Source: Hamadaea sp013361475
GTDB lineage: Bacteria; Actinomycetota; Actinomycetes; Mycobacteriales; Micromonosporaceae
Length of the DNA: 64,000 bases
Direction: 5' to 3'
Assembly (NCBI RefSeq): GCF_040654195.1
Contig: NZ_JBFAHM010000012.1
Coordinates: 186,001 to 250,000 of the forward strand
The notes beneath the pieces are model-generated. The model saw only the letters and a program-made list of their open reading frames with translations, was not told the DNA's origin and searched no databases. Of this stretch, positions 47,862 to 55,545 are shown piece after piece. A program made the position numbers and the translations under genes. The stretch's first letter is position 1. Each line of letters opens with the position of its first letter.

Positions 47862-49466
47862 CTAGTCGCTCCGGCGCTGGCTGATCAATCGGCTGAGCAG
47901 CAACGTGATGACGCCGAGCAGGATGGCCGCCGCGCCGAAGAAGATCATCGGTGACGGGAAGGTGCCGGTGTTCGCCAGCGCCGGGCCGGACGGGCTCGGT
48001 GAGGTGGCCGGTGGCGTCGACGGCGTGGGGGTAGGCGGAGGCGTGGGTTCGGTCTCGACGGTCACCGATTGTTCGGGCGACACGACGCGGTCGTCGTCAC
48101 CGGCTGCCGTTGCGGTGTTGGTGATGCTTCCGGCGAGCACGTCCTCGCCGGTCACCGTATAAGCGCCGGTGCAGGTGGTGCTGTCGCCGGGCTGACCGGC
48201 CGGGGCGAGCGAGGTGCTTCCGCAGGCGATACCGGTGATCCGGTCGTCGATGATCCGGATGTCCGGCACCGGTACGCCGGTGAGGTTGGTGACCGTGTAG
48301 GTGTAGTCGACGACGTCGCCTTCGCGGTATGCCTGGCTGGTGTCGGCCGACTTGGCGAGGCTCAGCATCGCCAAGGGTTGCAGGGATCGGACCCGCACGT
48401 TCCCGATCAGGTGGACGTCGGTGAACAGGCCGGTGGACGCGCCGAAGCCGAACTTGTAGGTGGCGGGCACCGGGTTCGGCGCGTCGAACTCCAGTACCCG
48501 CTGCGCGCCCGCGCCGTCGTTGAAGTCGATGTCGATGGTGACGTGCGGCGACGGGCCGGGGCTGAGCTGGATGGTGACCGTTCGCCGGGACGGCTCGAGC
48601 AACTGGGCCGCCTGCTGGGCTGTCGTCCCCGGCGGGAACGCGGTCAACGGTCCCTGCAACTGGCCGGGCAGCGTCGAGGGCCAAGGGCCGGTGGTGGTGA
48701 AGTTGCTGGTCGTGGCGGTCAGGAAGCAGTATCCGTCGGTGCCGTTGCCCGGTCCGCGGACGGTCACCATGTTCTGGCCGGGCGCGGGGATGCGGAACGG
48801 CGTACCGGCGGGGGACTGCCGGGCGCAGCCGCTGCCGCGCTGCTCCCAGTCGCCGAAGTAGTTGCCGAGGACGTCGAACCCGATGCCGAGATATCCGTTG
48901 TCCACGCCGGGCAGGAACGGGTTGGCCGGGTTGTCGTCCGGCAGCTTCTTGCCGTAGCCCAGGCTGCCGCCGAACGCGCCGGGAGCGCTGAGCCCACCCG
49001 CGCCGTCGACGAGGAAGAACGAGATCCCGTCGGCCGGCGTGGCCGGTGTCGTGGAGCCGTACTGGTACTGGTCGAAGACGACCTCGAGACCTTCGTCCGC
49101 CGGAAGGGCCTGGTCGAAGAGGACGGCGCCGGACTGGTCGTTGAGGTCGTCGGTGAGGCGGAGGAAGCCGAACGGCGCGCCGCCCGACGGTGGCACGGGC
49201 CCGACGGCGGACGCGCAGCCGCCCAGGGGATGCAGGCCGTCGCCGATGCCGGTGACCGACGGTGCTCCGGTGAGACAGGCGGAGCCGTAGCCGGCGAACC
49301 GGGCATCGGCGGAGACGCCGGTGAACGGCTCGTCCACCAGGAGCGTCCCCTCCGCTGGAGCCGCCCAACCGATCCCACCACCGGTCAGCACAGTGATCGC
49401 CAAGGCGACGCCTCCGATGAGGACGCGCCGAAGACGTGAGATCGGTTCCGGTTGATTGAGCGGCAT
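47862..49466 (-). CDS. Sortase-anchored surface protein with L-type-lectin-like and DUF11-like domains
   Basis: 534 residues from ATG 49466; the ribosome site is weak. A signal peptide (RVLIGGVALAITVLTGGGIGWA) is followed by a legume-lectin-like beta domain (~40-350: LVDEPFTGVSADARFAGYGSACL, DGISFFLVDGAGG, NGYLGIGFDVLGNYFGDWE). Next comes a DUF11/SdrD-like repeat (AYREGDVVDYTYTVTNLTGVPVPDIRIIDDRI, with Cys and Asp/Asn placement that could form an isopeptide). A Pro/Thr/Ser stretch follows. The C-terminus is LANTG, then a hydrophobic helix and RRSD, a class E-type sorting signal. It should be displayed on the cell wall and may bind carbohydrate. No sortase gene is in the window. Confidence 0.8.
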   Translation of the reverse strand: MPLNQPEPISRLRRVLIGGVALAITVLTGGGIGWAAPAEGTLLVDEPFTGVSADARFAGYGSACLTGAPSVTGIGDGLHPLGGCASAVGPVPPSGGAPFGFLRLTDDLNDQSGAVLFDQALPADEGLEVVFDQYQYGSTTPATPADGISFFLVDGAGGLSAPGAFGGSLGYGKKLPDDNPANPFLPGVDNGYLGIGFDVLGNYFGDWEQRGSGCARQSPAGTPFRIPAPGQNMVTVRGPGNGTDGYCFLTATTSNFTTTGPWPSTLPGQLQGPLTAFPPGTTAQQAAQLLEPSRRTVTIQLSPGPSPHVTIDIDFNDGAGAQRVLEFDAPNPVPATYKFGFGASTGLFTDVHLIGNVRVRSLQPLAMLSLAKSADTSQAYREGDVVDYTYTVTNLTGVPVPDIRIIDDRITGIACGSTSLAPAGQPGDSTTCTGAYTVTGEDVLAGSITNTATAAGDDDRVVSPEQSVTVETEPTPPPTPTPSTPPATSPSPSGPALANTGTFPSPMIFFGAAAILLGVITLLLSRLISQRRSD

Positions 49467-49594
49467 ATGCCTAGAATATCCAGTTTGCCGGGTTTCACCG
49501 GTTGAGAACACACCGGCAAGCGTGGACGTTCCTGGGTGCGGCACGCCGCGGCAGATGCCCCGAGCGCGGCATCATCCCCAGCGCTCCGGTGATA

Positions 49595-49939
49595 TCAGCG
49601 AGTGATGGGCAGCCCGGCCCGGGACCACGCGTTCATCCCGCCGGACAGGTTGGCCACCTCGCGGCCTTGGGTCGCCAGGTACCGGGCGGCCTGGGCCGAG
49701 CGCATGCCGGACTGGCAGACGGTGACGACCGCGCGACCCGCGGGCAGTTCGGCCGACCGCGCGGAGAGCTGGCCGAGGGGGATGTGGCGCGCCTTCGGCG
49801 CATGGCCCGCCTGCCACTCGTGCTTCTCGCGTACGTCGAGCAGGATCGCACCGCCGCGCTGAAGCTCCTGCGCCTCGGCGGCGCCGATCGTCCGGTACGG
49901 CTTGGCGAACAAGCCGCTCAGCCAGGTGGTGAAGCTCAT
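49595..49939 (-). CDS. Single-domain rhodanese sulfurtransferase (third gene of the CstR module)
   Basis: 114 residues from ATG 49939, with AAGGAG nine bases upstream and an ATGA overlap with the MBL-rhodanese gene. Rhodanese fold with LLDVREKHEWQAGHAPKARHIPLGQL and catalytic Cys75 in the loop VCQSGMRS. It accepts and passes sulfane sulfur as a Cys persulfide, probably to or from the MBL dioxygenase encoded just upstream. There is no signal peptide, but a hydrophobic N-terminus (FTTWLSGLFAKPY) could be peripheral to the membrane. Confidence 0.87.
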   Translation of the reverse strand: MSFTTWLSGLFAKPYRTIGAAEAQELQRGGAILLDVREKHEWQAGHAPKARHIPLGQLSARSAELPAGRAVVTVCQSGMRSAQAARYLATQGREVANLSGGMNAWSRAGLPITR

Positions 49940-51285
49940 GCGGATGTCTCCTTCAGGGAAGCGGAGGCGTAGTCCCCGTCGACGTGGACGACTTCGCGAC
50001 CCGCCGCGTGCAGCAGGGAAGCCGCGATCGAGGCGCGGTAGCCGCTGGCGCAGTGCACCCAGACCTCGCCGTCGGGGACGTCGGCCAGACGTCGGGGCAG
50101 TTCGTGCAGCGGGATGTGCACCGCTCCCGGCACATGCGACTCCTGCCACTCCAGGTTCCGGCGTACGTCGAGGACGACGATCGGCCGGTGGTGGCGTACC
50201 TGCGCCAGCTCGGCGAAGGTCGCCCGGGGATAGGTCGCCGGCGGCTGGTCGCCCGTCCATTCGCGAGGGTCGCCGGTGGCGTGGGCCGCGGGCCGGTCGA
50301 TGCCGATGCGTACCAGCTCGCGCTGGGCGTCGGCGACCTGGTCGGGCGTCTCGCCGAGCAGTGTCACCGGTGTGCCCCAGGGGATCAGCCAGCCGAGGTA
50401 GGTGGCGAAGTTGCCGTCGGCGCCGAAGTTCAGGCTGCCGAAGATGTGCCCGGCCGCGAACGCCGTCCGGTTGCGCAGATCCACGACCCACTCACCGTCG
50501 GCGATCCGGCGCCGCAGCTGCTCGGCGTCGGCACGGGCGGGCGGCGACAGGTCCGGTGCGGACGGCCCGGCGCTGTTGATCGCCGCCATGTGCGCGTAGT
50601 ACGCCGGCCAGGCGTCCAGCCCGGCGAGGATGCTGCGGACGAACTCCTCCTCGGTCTGCGAGAGCACCGGGTTCGCCGCCTTCTCGGTGTCGAGAGTGGA
50701 TGACGAGGCGGAGGACTGCGTGGCCGCGCAGAAGCTGCCGAATCCGTGGGTCGGGTAGACGTCGGCTGGCCCGGGAACCTCAGCCGCCAGCCGATGCGCC
50801 GACGCGTGCTGAAGGCGTACCAGATCTTGAGTGTGCTCGGGACCCAGCAGGTCGGGCCGGCCCACCGAGCCGAAGAGCAGCGAGCCGCCGGTGAAGACCG
50901 CGACCTGGTGCCCGCGCTCGGACAGTGAGTAGGACAGGTGCGTGAAGGTGTGGCCGGGCGTGGCGAGGGCGGTGACGCGCAGCTCGTCGCCGACGCGGAC
51001 CTCGTCGCCGTCGGCGATCGGCGTGCGGTCGAACTCCACCGCGTCGGCCGCGTTGACGTGATACGCCGCTCCGGTGGCGTCGGCTAGGGCGCGACCGCCG
51101 GTCACATAGTCGTTGTGGACGTGGGTCTCGAAGACGTGCGTGATCCGCACTCCGGCGTCGGCCGCGAGATCCAGAATCCGGTCGATGTCTCGCTGCGGGT
51201 CGACGACGAAGGCCACCTCGCCGTCGTGGACGAGATAGCTGCGATCGCCGAGCGTCGGGGTGTCGATCGCGATGACGTGCGCCAT
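49936..51285 (-). CDS. Persulfide-dioxygenase-like MBL protein with two rhodanese domains
   Basis: 449 residues from ATG 51285 (GAGGAGG upstream). Residues 1-~240 are an ETHE1/Blh-like metallo-beta-lactamase fold: THVHNDYVTGG with His55, His57 and Asp59, LATPGHTFTHLSY, FTGGSLLFGSVGRPDL and YPTHGFGSFC. Residues ~255-345 form a rhodanese domain without a catalytic Cys. Residues ~360-449 form an active one with Cys412 in VHCASGYRAS. The enzyme should oxidise glutathione or low-molecular-weight thiol persulfide to sulfite, with sulfur delivered by the rhodanese part. This matches CstB-type proteins of CstR regulons. It overlaps the next rhodanese gene. Confidence 0.88.
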   Translation of the reverse strand: MAHVIAIDTPTLGDRSYLVHDGEVAFVVDPQRDIDRILDLAADAGVRITHVFETHVHNDYVTGGRALADATGAAYHVNAADAVEFDRTPIADGDEVRVGDELRVTALATPGHTFTHLSYSLSERGHQVAVFTGGSLLFGSVGRPDLLGPEHTQDLVRLQHASAHRLAAEVPGPADVYPTHGFGSFCAATQSSASSSTLDTEKAANPVLSQTEEEFVRSILAGLDAWPAYYAHMAAINSAGPSAPDLSPPARADAEQLRRRIADGEWVVDLRNRTAFAAGHIFGSLNFGADGNFATYLGWLIPWGTPVTLLGETPDQVADAQRELVRIGIDRPAAHATGDPREWTGDQPPATYPRATFAELAQVRHHRPIVVLDVRRNLEWQESHVPGAVHIPLHELPRRLADVPDGEVWVHCASGYRASIAASLLHAAGREVVHVDGDYASASLKETSA

Positions 51286-51321
51286 GGCGCCTCCTCACGA
51301 ATCAGAGTGTCGCGAAGTCGG

Positions 51322-51645
51322 TCAGTGCCCACCCGGCCGGCTGCCGGTGACGGTGGCCCGGCCCGCTCGCTCCCAGGCGCTGGTGCCGCCCGCGACCGAG
51401 ACGGCGTCGAAGCCGGCCCGGGTGAGCAGGCTCACGGCCGCCTTGCTGCGATTCCCCGCCGCGCAGATCAGGTAGATCCGCTCGGCGTGGGGCAGCTCAC
51501 CGACGTGCTGAGGCAGCCGGCCGAGGGGGATCAGGCGGGCTCCCGGCACGTGGCCGCGGACGTACTCCTCCGGCTCGCGGACGTCGACGACCACCGCTCC
51601 GGCGGCGTGCGCGGCGGTGAAGCCCGCGAGATCGATCTCGGACAT
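51322..51645 (-). CDS. Single-domain rhodanese sulfurtransferase (first gene of the CstR module)
   Basis: 107 residues from ATG 51645, with GGAGGG six bases upstream. Rhodanese motifs: VVVDVREPEEYVRGHVPGARLIPLGRL and active-site Cys61 in ICAAGNRS. It is the first gene transcribed from the promoter carrying two CsoR/CstR-type operators, so it is probably induced by polysulfide or persulfide stress. A 36-base gap separates it from the MBL-rhodanese gene. Confidence 0.87.
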   Translation of the reverse strand: MSEIDLAGFTAAHAAGAVVVDVREPEEYVRGHVPGARLIPLGRLPQHVGELPHAERIYLICAAGNRSKAAVSLLTRAGFDAVSVAGGTSAWERAGRATVTGSRPGGH

Positions 51646-51671
51646 GTGGTTCCCTCCAGCGTGCGGTCTCG

Positions 51672-51687
51672 ATACCCCAGGGGGTAT
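51672..51687 (-). promoter_or_regulatory. CsoR/CstR-type operator 1
   Basis: ATACCCC-AG-GGGGTAT, a perfect 7-bp dyad with a two-base centre, 27 bases before the first rhodanese gene. This is the classic operator form of CsoR-family repressors. Confidence 0.8.
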
Positions 51688-51739
51688 TGCTACCAGCAAC
51701 AATAGCCCGACCGGACGGGTCATCGTCAAGGTGACCTAG

Positions 51740-51755
51740 ATACCCCCAGGTGTAT
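51740..51755 (+). promoter_or_regulatory. CsoR/CstR-type operator 2
   Basis: ATACCCCCAGGTGTAT matches operator 1 with one mismatched pair and lies 36 bases before the repressor gene. One operator per direction suggests that the repressor controls both itself and the rhodanese operon. Confidence 0.75.
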
Positions 51756-51790
51756 CGTTCAAGCGCAGCCCCCTCGGGAAGGAGAAGCAG

Positions 51791-52060
51791 ATGCAGATCG
51801 AAGGCGAGACCGTCGGCGACGTCGTCCGCCGCCTGCGCCGCGCCGAAGGCCAGATCCGTGGCGTCATCGCGATGCTCGAGGAGGGCCGTGACTGCGCGGA
51901 CGTCGTGACTCAGCTCGCGGCAGTCTCCCGCGCGCTCGACCGGGCCGGCTTCAAGATCGTCGCCAGCGGGCTCCAGCAGTGCATGTCGGCCAAGAACGAC
52001 GGCTCGGACCAGGCGGCCGACATCGCGCAGATGGAGAAGTTGTTCATGTCGCTCGCCTGA
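51791..52060 (+). CDS. cstR: CstR-type (CsoR family) persulfide-sensing repressor
   Basis: 89 residues from ATG 51791 (GGAAGGAG upstream). DUF156/CsoR four-helix fold: VVRRLRRAEGQIRGVIAMLEEGRDCADVVTQLAAVSRAL, with Cys35 and Cys64. The residue four before Cys64 is Gly60, where copper-sensing CsoR proteins carry a His ligand. The Cys pair without the His is the mark of CstR, which senses polysulfides through di- to tetrasulfide crosslinks. Divergence from the rhodanese/persulfide-dioxygenase operon and two ATACCCC dyads between them support this strongly. Confidence 0.85.
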   Translation: MQIEGETVGDVVRRLRRAEGQIRGVIAMLEEGRDCADVVTQLAAVSRALDRAGFKIVASGLQQCMSAKNDGSDQAADIAQMEKLFMSLA

Positions 52061-52123
52061 GGGCGAGAGCGGGCCCTGCCACTCCGACCCACCGGCGGCC
52101 CGCGCCAGGCCCCGCGGGAGGCA

Positions 52124-52630
52124 TCAGCTGGGCGAAGCCTGAGCCGACCGCCGCAGCCGGGGCAGTGGCAGCGCGCCGCGCGTAGCCCACAGCGCCACCG
52201 CGATGTAGAGGATCTGCTCCGGGATCCGCTGCCACAGCGGAGTCGCCGGCCCGCCGTCGAACGGGACGTCGGCGACGGCGGCGTACACGTTGGCGGGGAG
52301 CATGAGGACGAACAGCAGGGCGAGGCAGTAACCGGCCGCCCGGCGGGTGTGCCCCAGGATGAGGCCCACTGCGCCGAGAAACTCCAGTACGCCGGTGGCG
52401 TACACCATGGCGGACGGGAACGGCACGACCGGCGGCACCATCGCCAGCAGATCTTCGTGGGTCGGCATCACGGTGACGTCGCCGGGGACGAAGTGCGCGC
52501 TGGACGTCATGAACAGCATGACCGCCAGGGCGTGGGCCGCGGCGGCGGGCCAGGTCGCGAATCGGCGTACGCCGAGCGCGCCGAGCCCGCGAAACACCGC
52601 CAGCGCGATCAGCAGGACGAGCATTGTCAT
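52124..52630 (-). CDS. DoxX-like integral membrane protein
   Basis: 168 residues from ATG 52630 (GGAGG six bases upstream). Four helices: LVLLIALAVFRGLGALGV, AAHALAVMLFMTSSAHFVPG, FPSAMVYATGVLEFLGAVGLILGHTRRAAGYCLALLFVLMLPANVYAA, and ILYIAVALWAT. FMTSSAHF and YATGVLEFLGAVGLIL are typical of DoxX/DoxD proteins, linked to thiol or quinone-related redox homeostasis. A well-formed promoter lies just upstream. It is convergent with cstR and divergent from a TetR regulator that probably represses it. Confidence 0.83.
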   Translation of the reverse strand: MTMLVLLIALAVFRGLGALGVRRFATWPAAAAHALAVMLFMTSSAHFVPGDVTVMPTHEDLLAMVPPVVPFPSAMVYATGVLEFLGAVGLILGHTRRAAGYCLALLFVLMLPANVYAAVADVPFDGGPATPLWQRIPEQILYIAVALWATRGALPLPRLRRSAQASPS

Positions 52631-52653
52631 GGCGGACCTCCAAACTAGTCACC

Positions 52654-52697
52654 GTCAAGATATGGTCGAAACTAGCCCCGGTGCGCTATCTTGTCAA
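52654..52697 (-). promoter_or_regulatory. Promoter of the DoxX gene with inverted repeat (TetR operator candidate)
   Basis: On the minus strand TTGACA (52697-52692), 17 bases, TAGTTT (52674-52669) is a near-ideal housekeeping promoter. An inverted repeat GTCAAGATA (52654-52662) / TATCTTGTC (52687-52695) brackets it. AAACTAG recurs at 52642-52648 and 52669-52675. The divergent TetR protein probably binds here. Confidence 0.6.
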
Positions 52698-52732
52698 TGG
52701 CAAGTTAAGCCGAATGTCGAGGAGAGAACGCC

Positions 52733-53287
52733 GTGACCAAGGCTGGATACCACCACGGAGACCTTCGCCGGACGATCGTGACCGCCGCCGTCGCGGCGAT
52801 CGGGGAATCCGGTCTCGACGGGTGGAGTCTGCGGGAGCTGGCCCGCCGGGCCGGAGTCTCCCACGCGGCTCCGGCGTACCACTTCGGCGACAAGGCAGGC
52901 GTGCTCACCGCCATCGCCGCCGAGGGATTCGGCCTGCTGGCGGACGCGCTGGAAGCCGCGGAGACGGACTTCCTCGCCGCCGGGGTGGCCTACGTCGGAT
53001 TCGCCGTCGGCCACCCGGTGCACTTTTCGGTGATGTTCCAGCCGGCTCTCTACCGGCAGGACGACGAAGCCCTCCAGGCAGCCGAGACCCGTGCGGCCGA
53101 AGTGCTCCGCAAGGGCTCAGTCGCGGTGCCGGGCGCCGCGGCGCGGCCGGAGGACGCCACTCTGGCGGCGTGGTCGATCGCGCACGGCTTCGCGAGCCTG
53201 TGGATCAGCGGGGCGCTGCGGATGCCGCCGGACGCCGATCCCGTCGACGCCGCCCGTCCCGTCCTGCGTACTCTGATCGCCCGCTGA
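52733..53287 (+). CDS. TetR-family transcriptional regulator
   Basis: 184 residues from GTG 52733, with GAGGAG eight bases upstream. The HTH lies at ~10-55: HHGDLRRTIVTAAVAAIGESGLDGWSLRELARRAGVSHAAPAYHFGDKAGVLTAIAAEGF. The ligand-binding helices (VAYVGFAVGHPVHFSVMFQPALY, TLAAWSIAHGFASLWISGAL) match the TetR_C_33-like group. It probably represses the divergent DoxX gene and itself through the dyad in the shared promoter. Confidence 0.87.
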   Translation: MTKAGYHHGDLRRTIVTAAVAAIGESGLDGWSLRELARRAGVSHAAPAYHFGDKAGVLTAIAAEGFGLLADALEAAETDFLAAGVAYVGFAVGHPVHFSVMFQPALYRQDDEALQAAETRAAEVLRKGSVAVPGAAARPEDATLAAWSIAHGFASLWISGALRMPPDADPVDAARPVLRTLIAR

Positions 53288-53335
53288 TCCGGCCATCTCG
53301 TCGCCTGGCTTCGCGGCCGGCTGAGCTGCGGTGCA

Positions 53336-54190
53336 TCAGTCGCCGAGGTCGAGTTCGTAGGACGCGGTGAAGCCCAGCACCTCGCGGGCGGGCCGCAGAT
53401 CGATCGGCACGGTCCGGCCCGGCAGGTCCGCCCGGCGCGGTACGCCGGGATGGAACCGGTCGAGCAGCTCAGCGGTCGGGTAGGGGGCCACCGTCCGGGG
53501 CGCGGCGACGTAGAACACCGAGGCCCCGGAGACGGGAGCGCCGAGGGCGAGGTACGCCGCGCGGGCCGCGTCCCGTGTCTCCAGATAGGACCACAGATCC
53601 CGGGCGCCCAGCTCCGGCCGGTCGGCGATCTTCGCGGCCCAGGCGGGGAGTCGTTCGTCGTAGCCGCCGACGAACGGGTAGCGCAGCGCGACGACGGTCA
53701 TGCCGTGCCGGTGGGCCATCATCGCCGCGGTGAGTTCGTCGGTCTGCTTCGACAGGGCGTACGGGTCTTCGATCTCGGTCGGCATGGCCGGATCGACCGG
53801 CACGTACGCCGGATGCAGCAGCGTACGCGCGAACGGCAGCCCGGTCGCGGCGTAGCTGCTGGCGATGACCGCCCGCCGGACGCCGGCCCGGCCCGCCTCT
53901 TCGAGGACGGCGAAGGTCGCCGAGACGTTGGCGGTGAACACCTCCAGCGCCTCGTCGCGTTCGGGGGTCGGGATCGCGGCGAGGTGGATCACGCCGTCCA
54001 CCCCGTCCAGCGCCGCTCGCACGAGCCCGGGATCGGCGGCCGAACCGGTGAAGACGCGTTCGGCGGCCAGGTCGCCGGGATCATCGAGGACCAGGGCGTG
54101 CGCGGCGACCCCGTGCTCGGCGAGCCGGGCGAGCACCGCCCGGCCGATCCGCCCGGCCGCGCCCGTCACCAGTACGCGCGAGACTGTCAT
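53336..54190 (-). CDS. NAD-dependent epimerase/dehydratase-type SDR, possible uronate dehydrogenase
   Basis: 284 residues from ATG 54190 (GAGAGG nine bases upstream). Extended SDR: RVLVTGAAGRIGRAVLARL at the N-terminus, VIHLAAIPTPERDE, VIASSYAATG and the catalytic DPYALSKQTDEL. It is shorter than sugar-nucleotide epimerases and near the length of uronate dehydrogenases, which oxidise galacturonate or glucuronate to aldaric acids. It follows the enolase-superfamily dehydratase gene after 13 bases, which fits a sugar-acid pathway. The exact substrate is inferred only. Confidence 0.75.
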   Translation of the reverse strand: MTVSRVLVTGAAGRIGRAVLARLAEHGVAAHALVLDDPGDLAAERVFTGSAADPGLVRAALDGVDGVIHLAAIPTPERDEALEVFTANVSATFAVLEEAGRAGVRRAVIASSYAATGLPFARTLLHPAYVPVDPAMPTEIEDPYALSKQTDELTAAMMAHRHGMTVVALRYPFVGGYDERLPAWAAKIADRPELGARDLWSYLETRDAARAAYLALGAPVSGASVFYVAAPRTVAPYPTAELLDRFHPGVPRRADLPGRTVPIDLRPAREVLGFTASYELDLGD

Positions 54191-54203
54191 GCGGGTAAGC
54201 CTC

Positions 54204-55334
54204 TCACCAGTTGGTGAAGGCGCCGTCGGTGGCGCGCAGATGCGGGCGTTCGGCCGCCCGAGCGTGCAGCTCCCGGGCGGCGGCCCGGTCGATGTCGACG
54301 CCCAGACCCGGCCCGGTGGGGATCTCGGCCCGGCCGGGACGCACCTCCGGCCGCTGGGTGAAGACCGCCGCGGTGACCGGTTCCGGGTCGTTCTGGTGCT
54401 CCTGGACGCCGACGTTCGGGCAGGCCAGGTTGAGGTGCAGCGACGAGGCGGCGGTCACCGGCCCGAGCGGATTGTGGGTGGCCAGCTTGATGTAATGGGC
54501 TTCGGCCATCGCGGCGATCTTCTTCGCCTCGGTCAGCCCCGACGCCACGCCGACGTCCACCCGCGCGTAGTCGATCAGATCCTGTTCGAGCAGCCGCTGG
54601 AACTCCCATTTGGAGCCGAACTGCTCGCCCGCCGCCAACGGCACCCCGGTTCGCGTCCGGAGCATGCGGTAGCTGTCGAGTCCTTCGCTCCGAAGGGGAT
54701 CCTCCACGAAGTACGGTCGCGCCGATTCGATCTCCCGGCACAGGGTCACCGCCTCCGGCGGGTCCAGTCGCGTGTGGACGTCCAGGATCAGCTCGATCTC
54801 GTCGCCGACCGCCTCGCGTACTCGATGGAAAAGCTCGATGCCCGCGCGCATGCTCGCGCGCTGGTCCAGCCGATCGCCCTCCTGCGGCACCGCGAACCGC
54901 AGGTGGCGCCAGCCTCGGGCCACCAGGTCGGCGGCCCGGTCCAGGAGCACGGTCACGTCGTCGCCGAGGTGGGTGTAGCAGGGCACGAAGTCGCGATTCG
55001 CGCCACCCAGCAATTGATAAATTGGTACGCCCAAAGCCTTGCCCCGGATGTCCCACAGCGCGACGTCGAGGGCGGCGATGGCGGCGCCGAGGATGCGGTC
55101 GGCCGGGAAGAAGCCACGGCGGAACATGATCTGCCACAGATGCTCGACACGCATCGGGTCTTCGCCGATCAGCAGCTCGCCGAGGTGGTCGATGCCGCCC
55201 GCGACCGCCCTTTGCCGGGATCGGATGCCGACTTCGCCGAGTCCGTACACGCCCTCGTCTGTATCGACCACGACGAGCATCATGCTGTCGCCGTGATCGG
55301 GCAGGGTCAGGATCTCCCACCCCGTGATCTTCAT
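54204..55334 (-). CDS. Enolase-superfamily sugar-acid dehydratase (mannonate/galactonate type)
   Basis: 376 residues from ATG 55334 (GGAGG six bases upstream). The capping domain is followed by the barrel with metal ligands Asp185 (LILDVHTRL, with His187), Glu211 (FVEDPL) and Glu237 (AAGEQF). The catalytic His287 lies in THNPLGPV, and VQEH stands near the C-terminus. The DVH and HNPLGP motifs place it with mannonate/gluconate- or galactonate-dehydratase-like members. It removes water from an aldonic or aldaric acid to a 2-keto-3-deoxy acid. The promoter faces that of the lacI gene, and both carry a shared 14-bp motif. Confidence 0.85.
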   Translation of the reverse strand: MKITGWEILTLPDHGDSMMLVVVDTDEGVYGLGEVGIRSRQRAVAGGIDHLGELLIGEDPMRVEHLWQIMFRRGFFPADRILGAAIAALDVALWDIRGKALGVPIYQLLGGANRDFVPCYTHLGDDVTVLLDRAADLVARGWRHLRFAVPQEGDRLDQRASMRAGIELFHRVREAVGDEIELILDVHTRLDPPEAVTLCREIESARPYFVEDPLRSEGLDSYRMLRTRTGVPLAAGEQFGSKWEFQRLLEQDLIDYARVDVGVASGLTEAKKIAAMAEAHYIKLATHNPLGPVTAASSLHLNLACPNVGVQEHQNDPEPVTAAVFTQRPEVRPGRAEIPTGPGLGVDIDRAAARELHARAAERPHLRATDGAFTNW

Positions 55335-55360
55335 GCCGTGTCCTCCCCAGAGAGCGATGA

Positions 55361-55374
55361 AAACGTTCCCGCAA
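55361..55374 (-). promoter_or_regulatory. LacI-type operator candidate on the dehydratase side
   Basis: Minus-strand TTGCGGGAACGTTT matches the site at 55464-55477 in 13 of 14 bases. It is 27-40 bases before the dehydratase start, where a bound repressor would block transcription. Confidence 0.55.
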
Positions 55375-55456
55375 ATCATGGGATCGTTCGCGGAACAAGG
55401 TAAACGGCTGCGCTGACCGGCGTCAACAGCAGGGATTTTTCCGTGGCGTAACGCCC

Positions 55457-55485
55457 TTGACACTTGCGGGAAGGTTTGCAACGAT
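55457..55485 (+). promoter_or_regulatory. lacI promoter with operator-like motif inside the spacer
   Basis: TTGACA (55457-55462), 17-base spacer, AACGAT (55480-55485). The spacer contains TTGCGGGAAGGTTT (55464-55477), nearly identical to the motif in the divergent promoter. This suggests autoregulation by the LacI protein. Confidence 0.65.
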
Positions 55486-55545
55486 CCTCGGGCATCGGAT
55501 CAAGCCGACGAAGCACGGCGGCGGAGCAAGCGAGGAGGGGTGCGG

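Noticed and set aside
51791..52060. Copper-sensing CsoR
   Set aside because: The conserved His ligand is Gly60 and the neighbours are rhodaneses, not copper exporters; CstR fits better.
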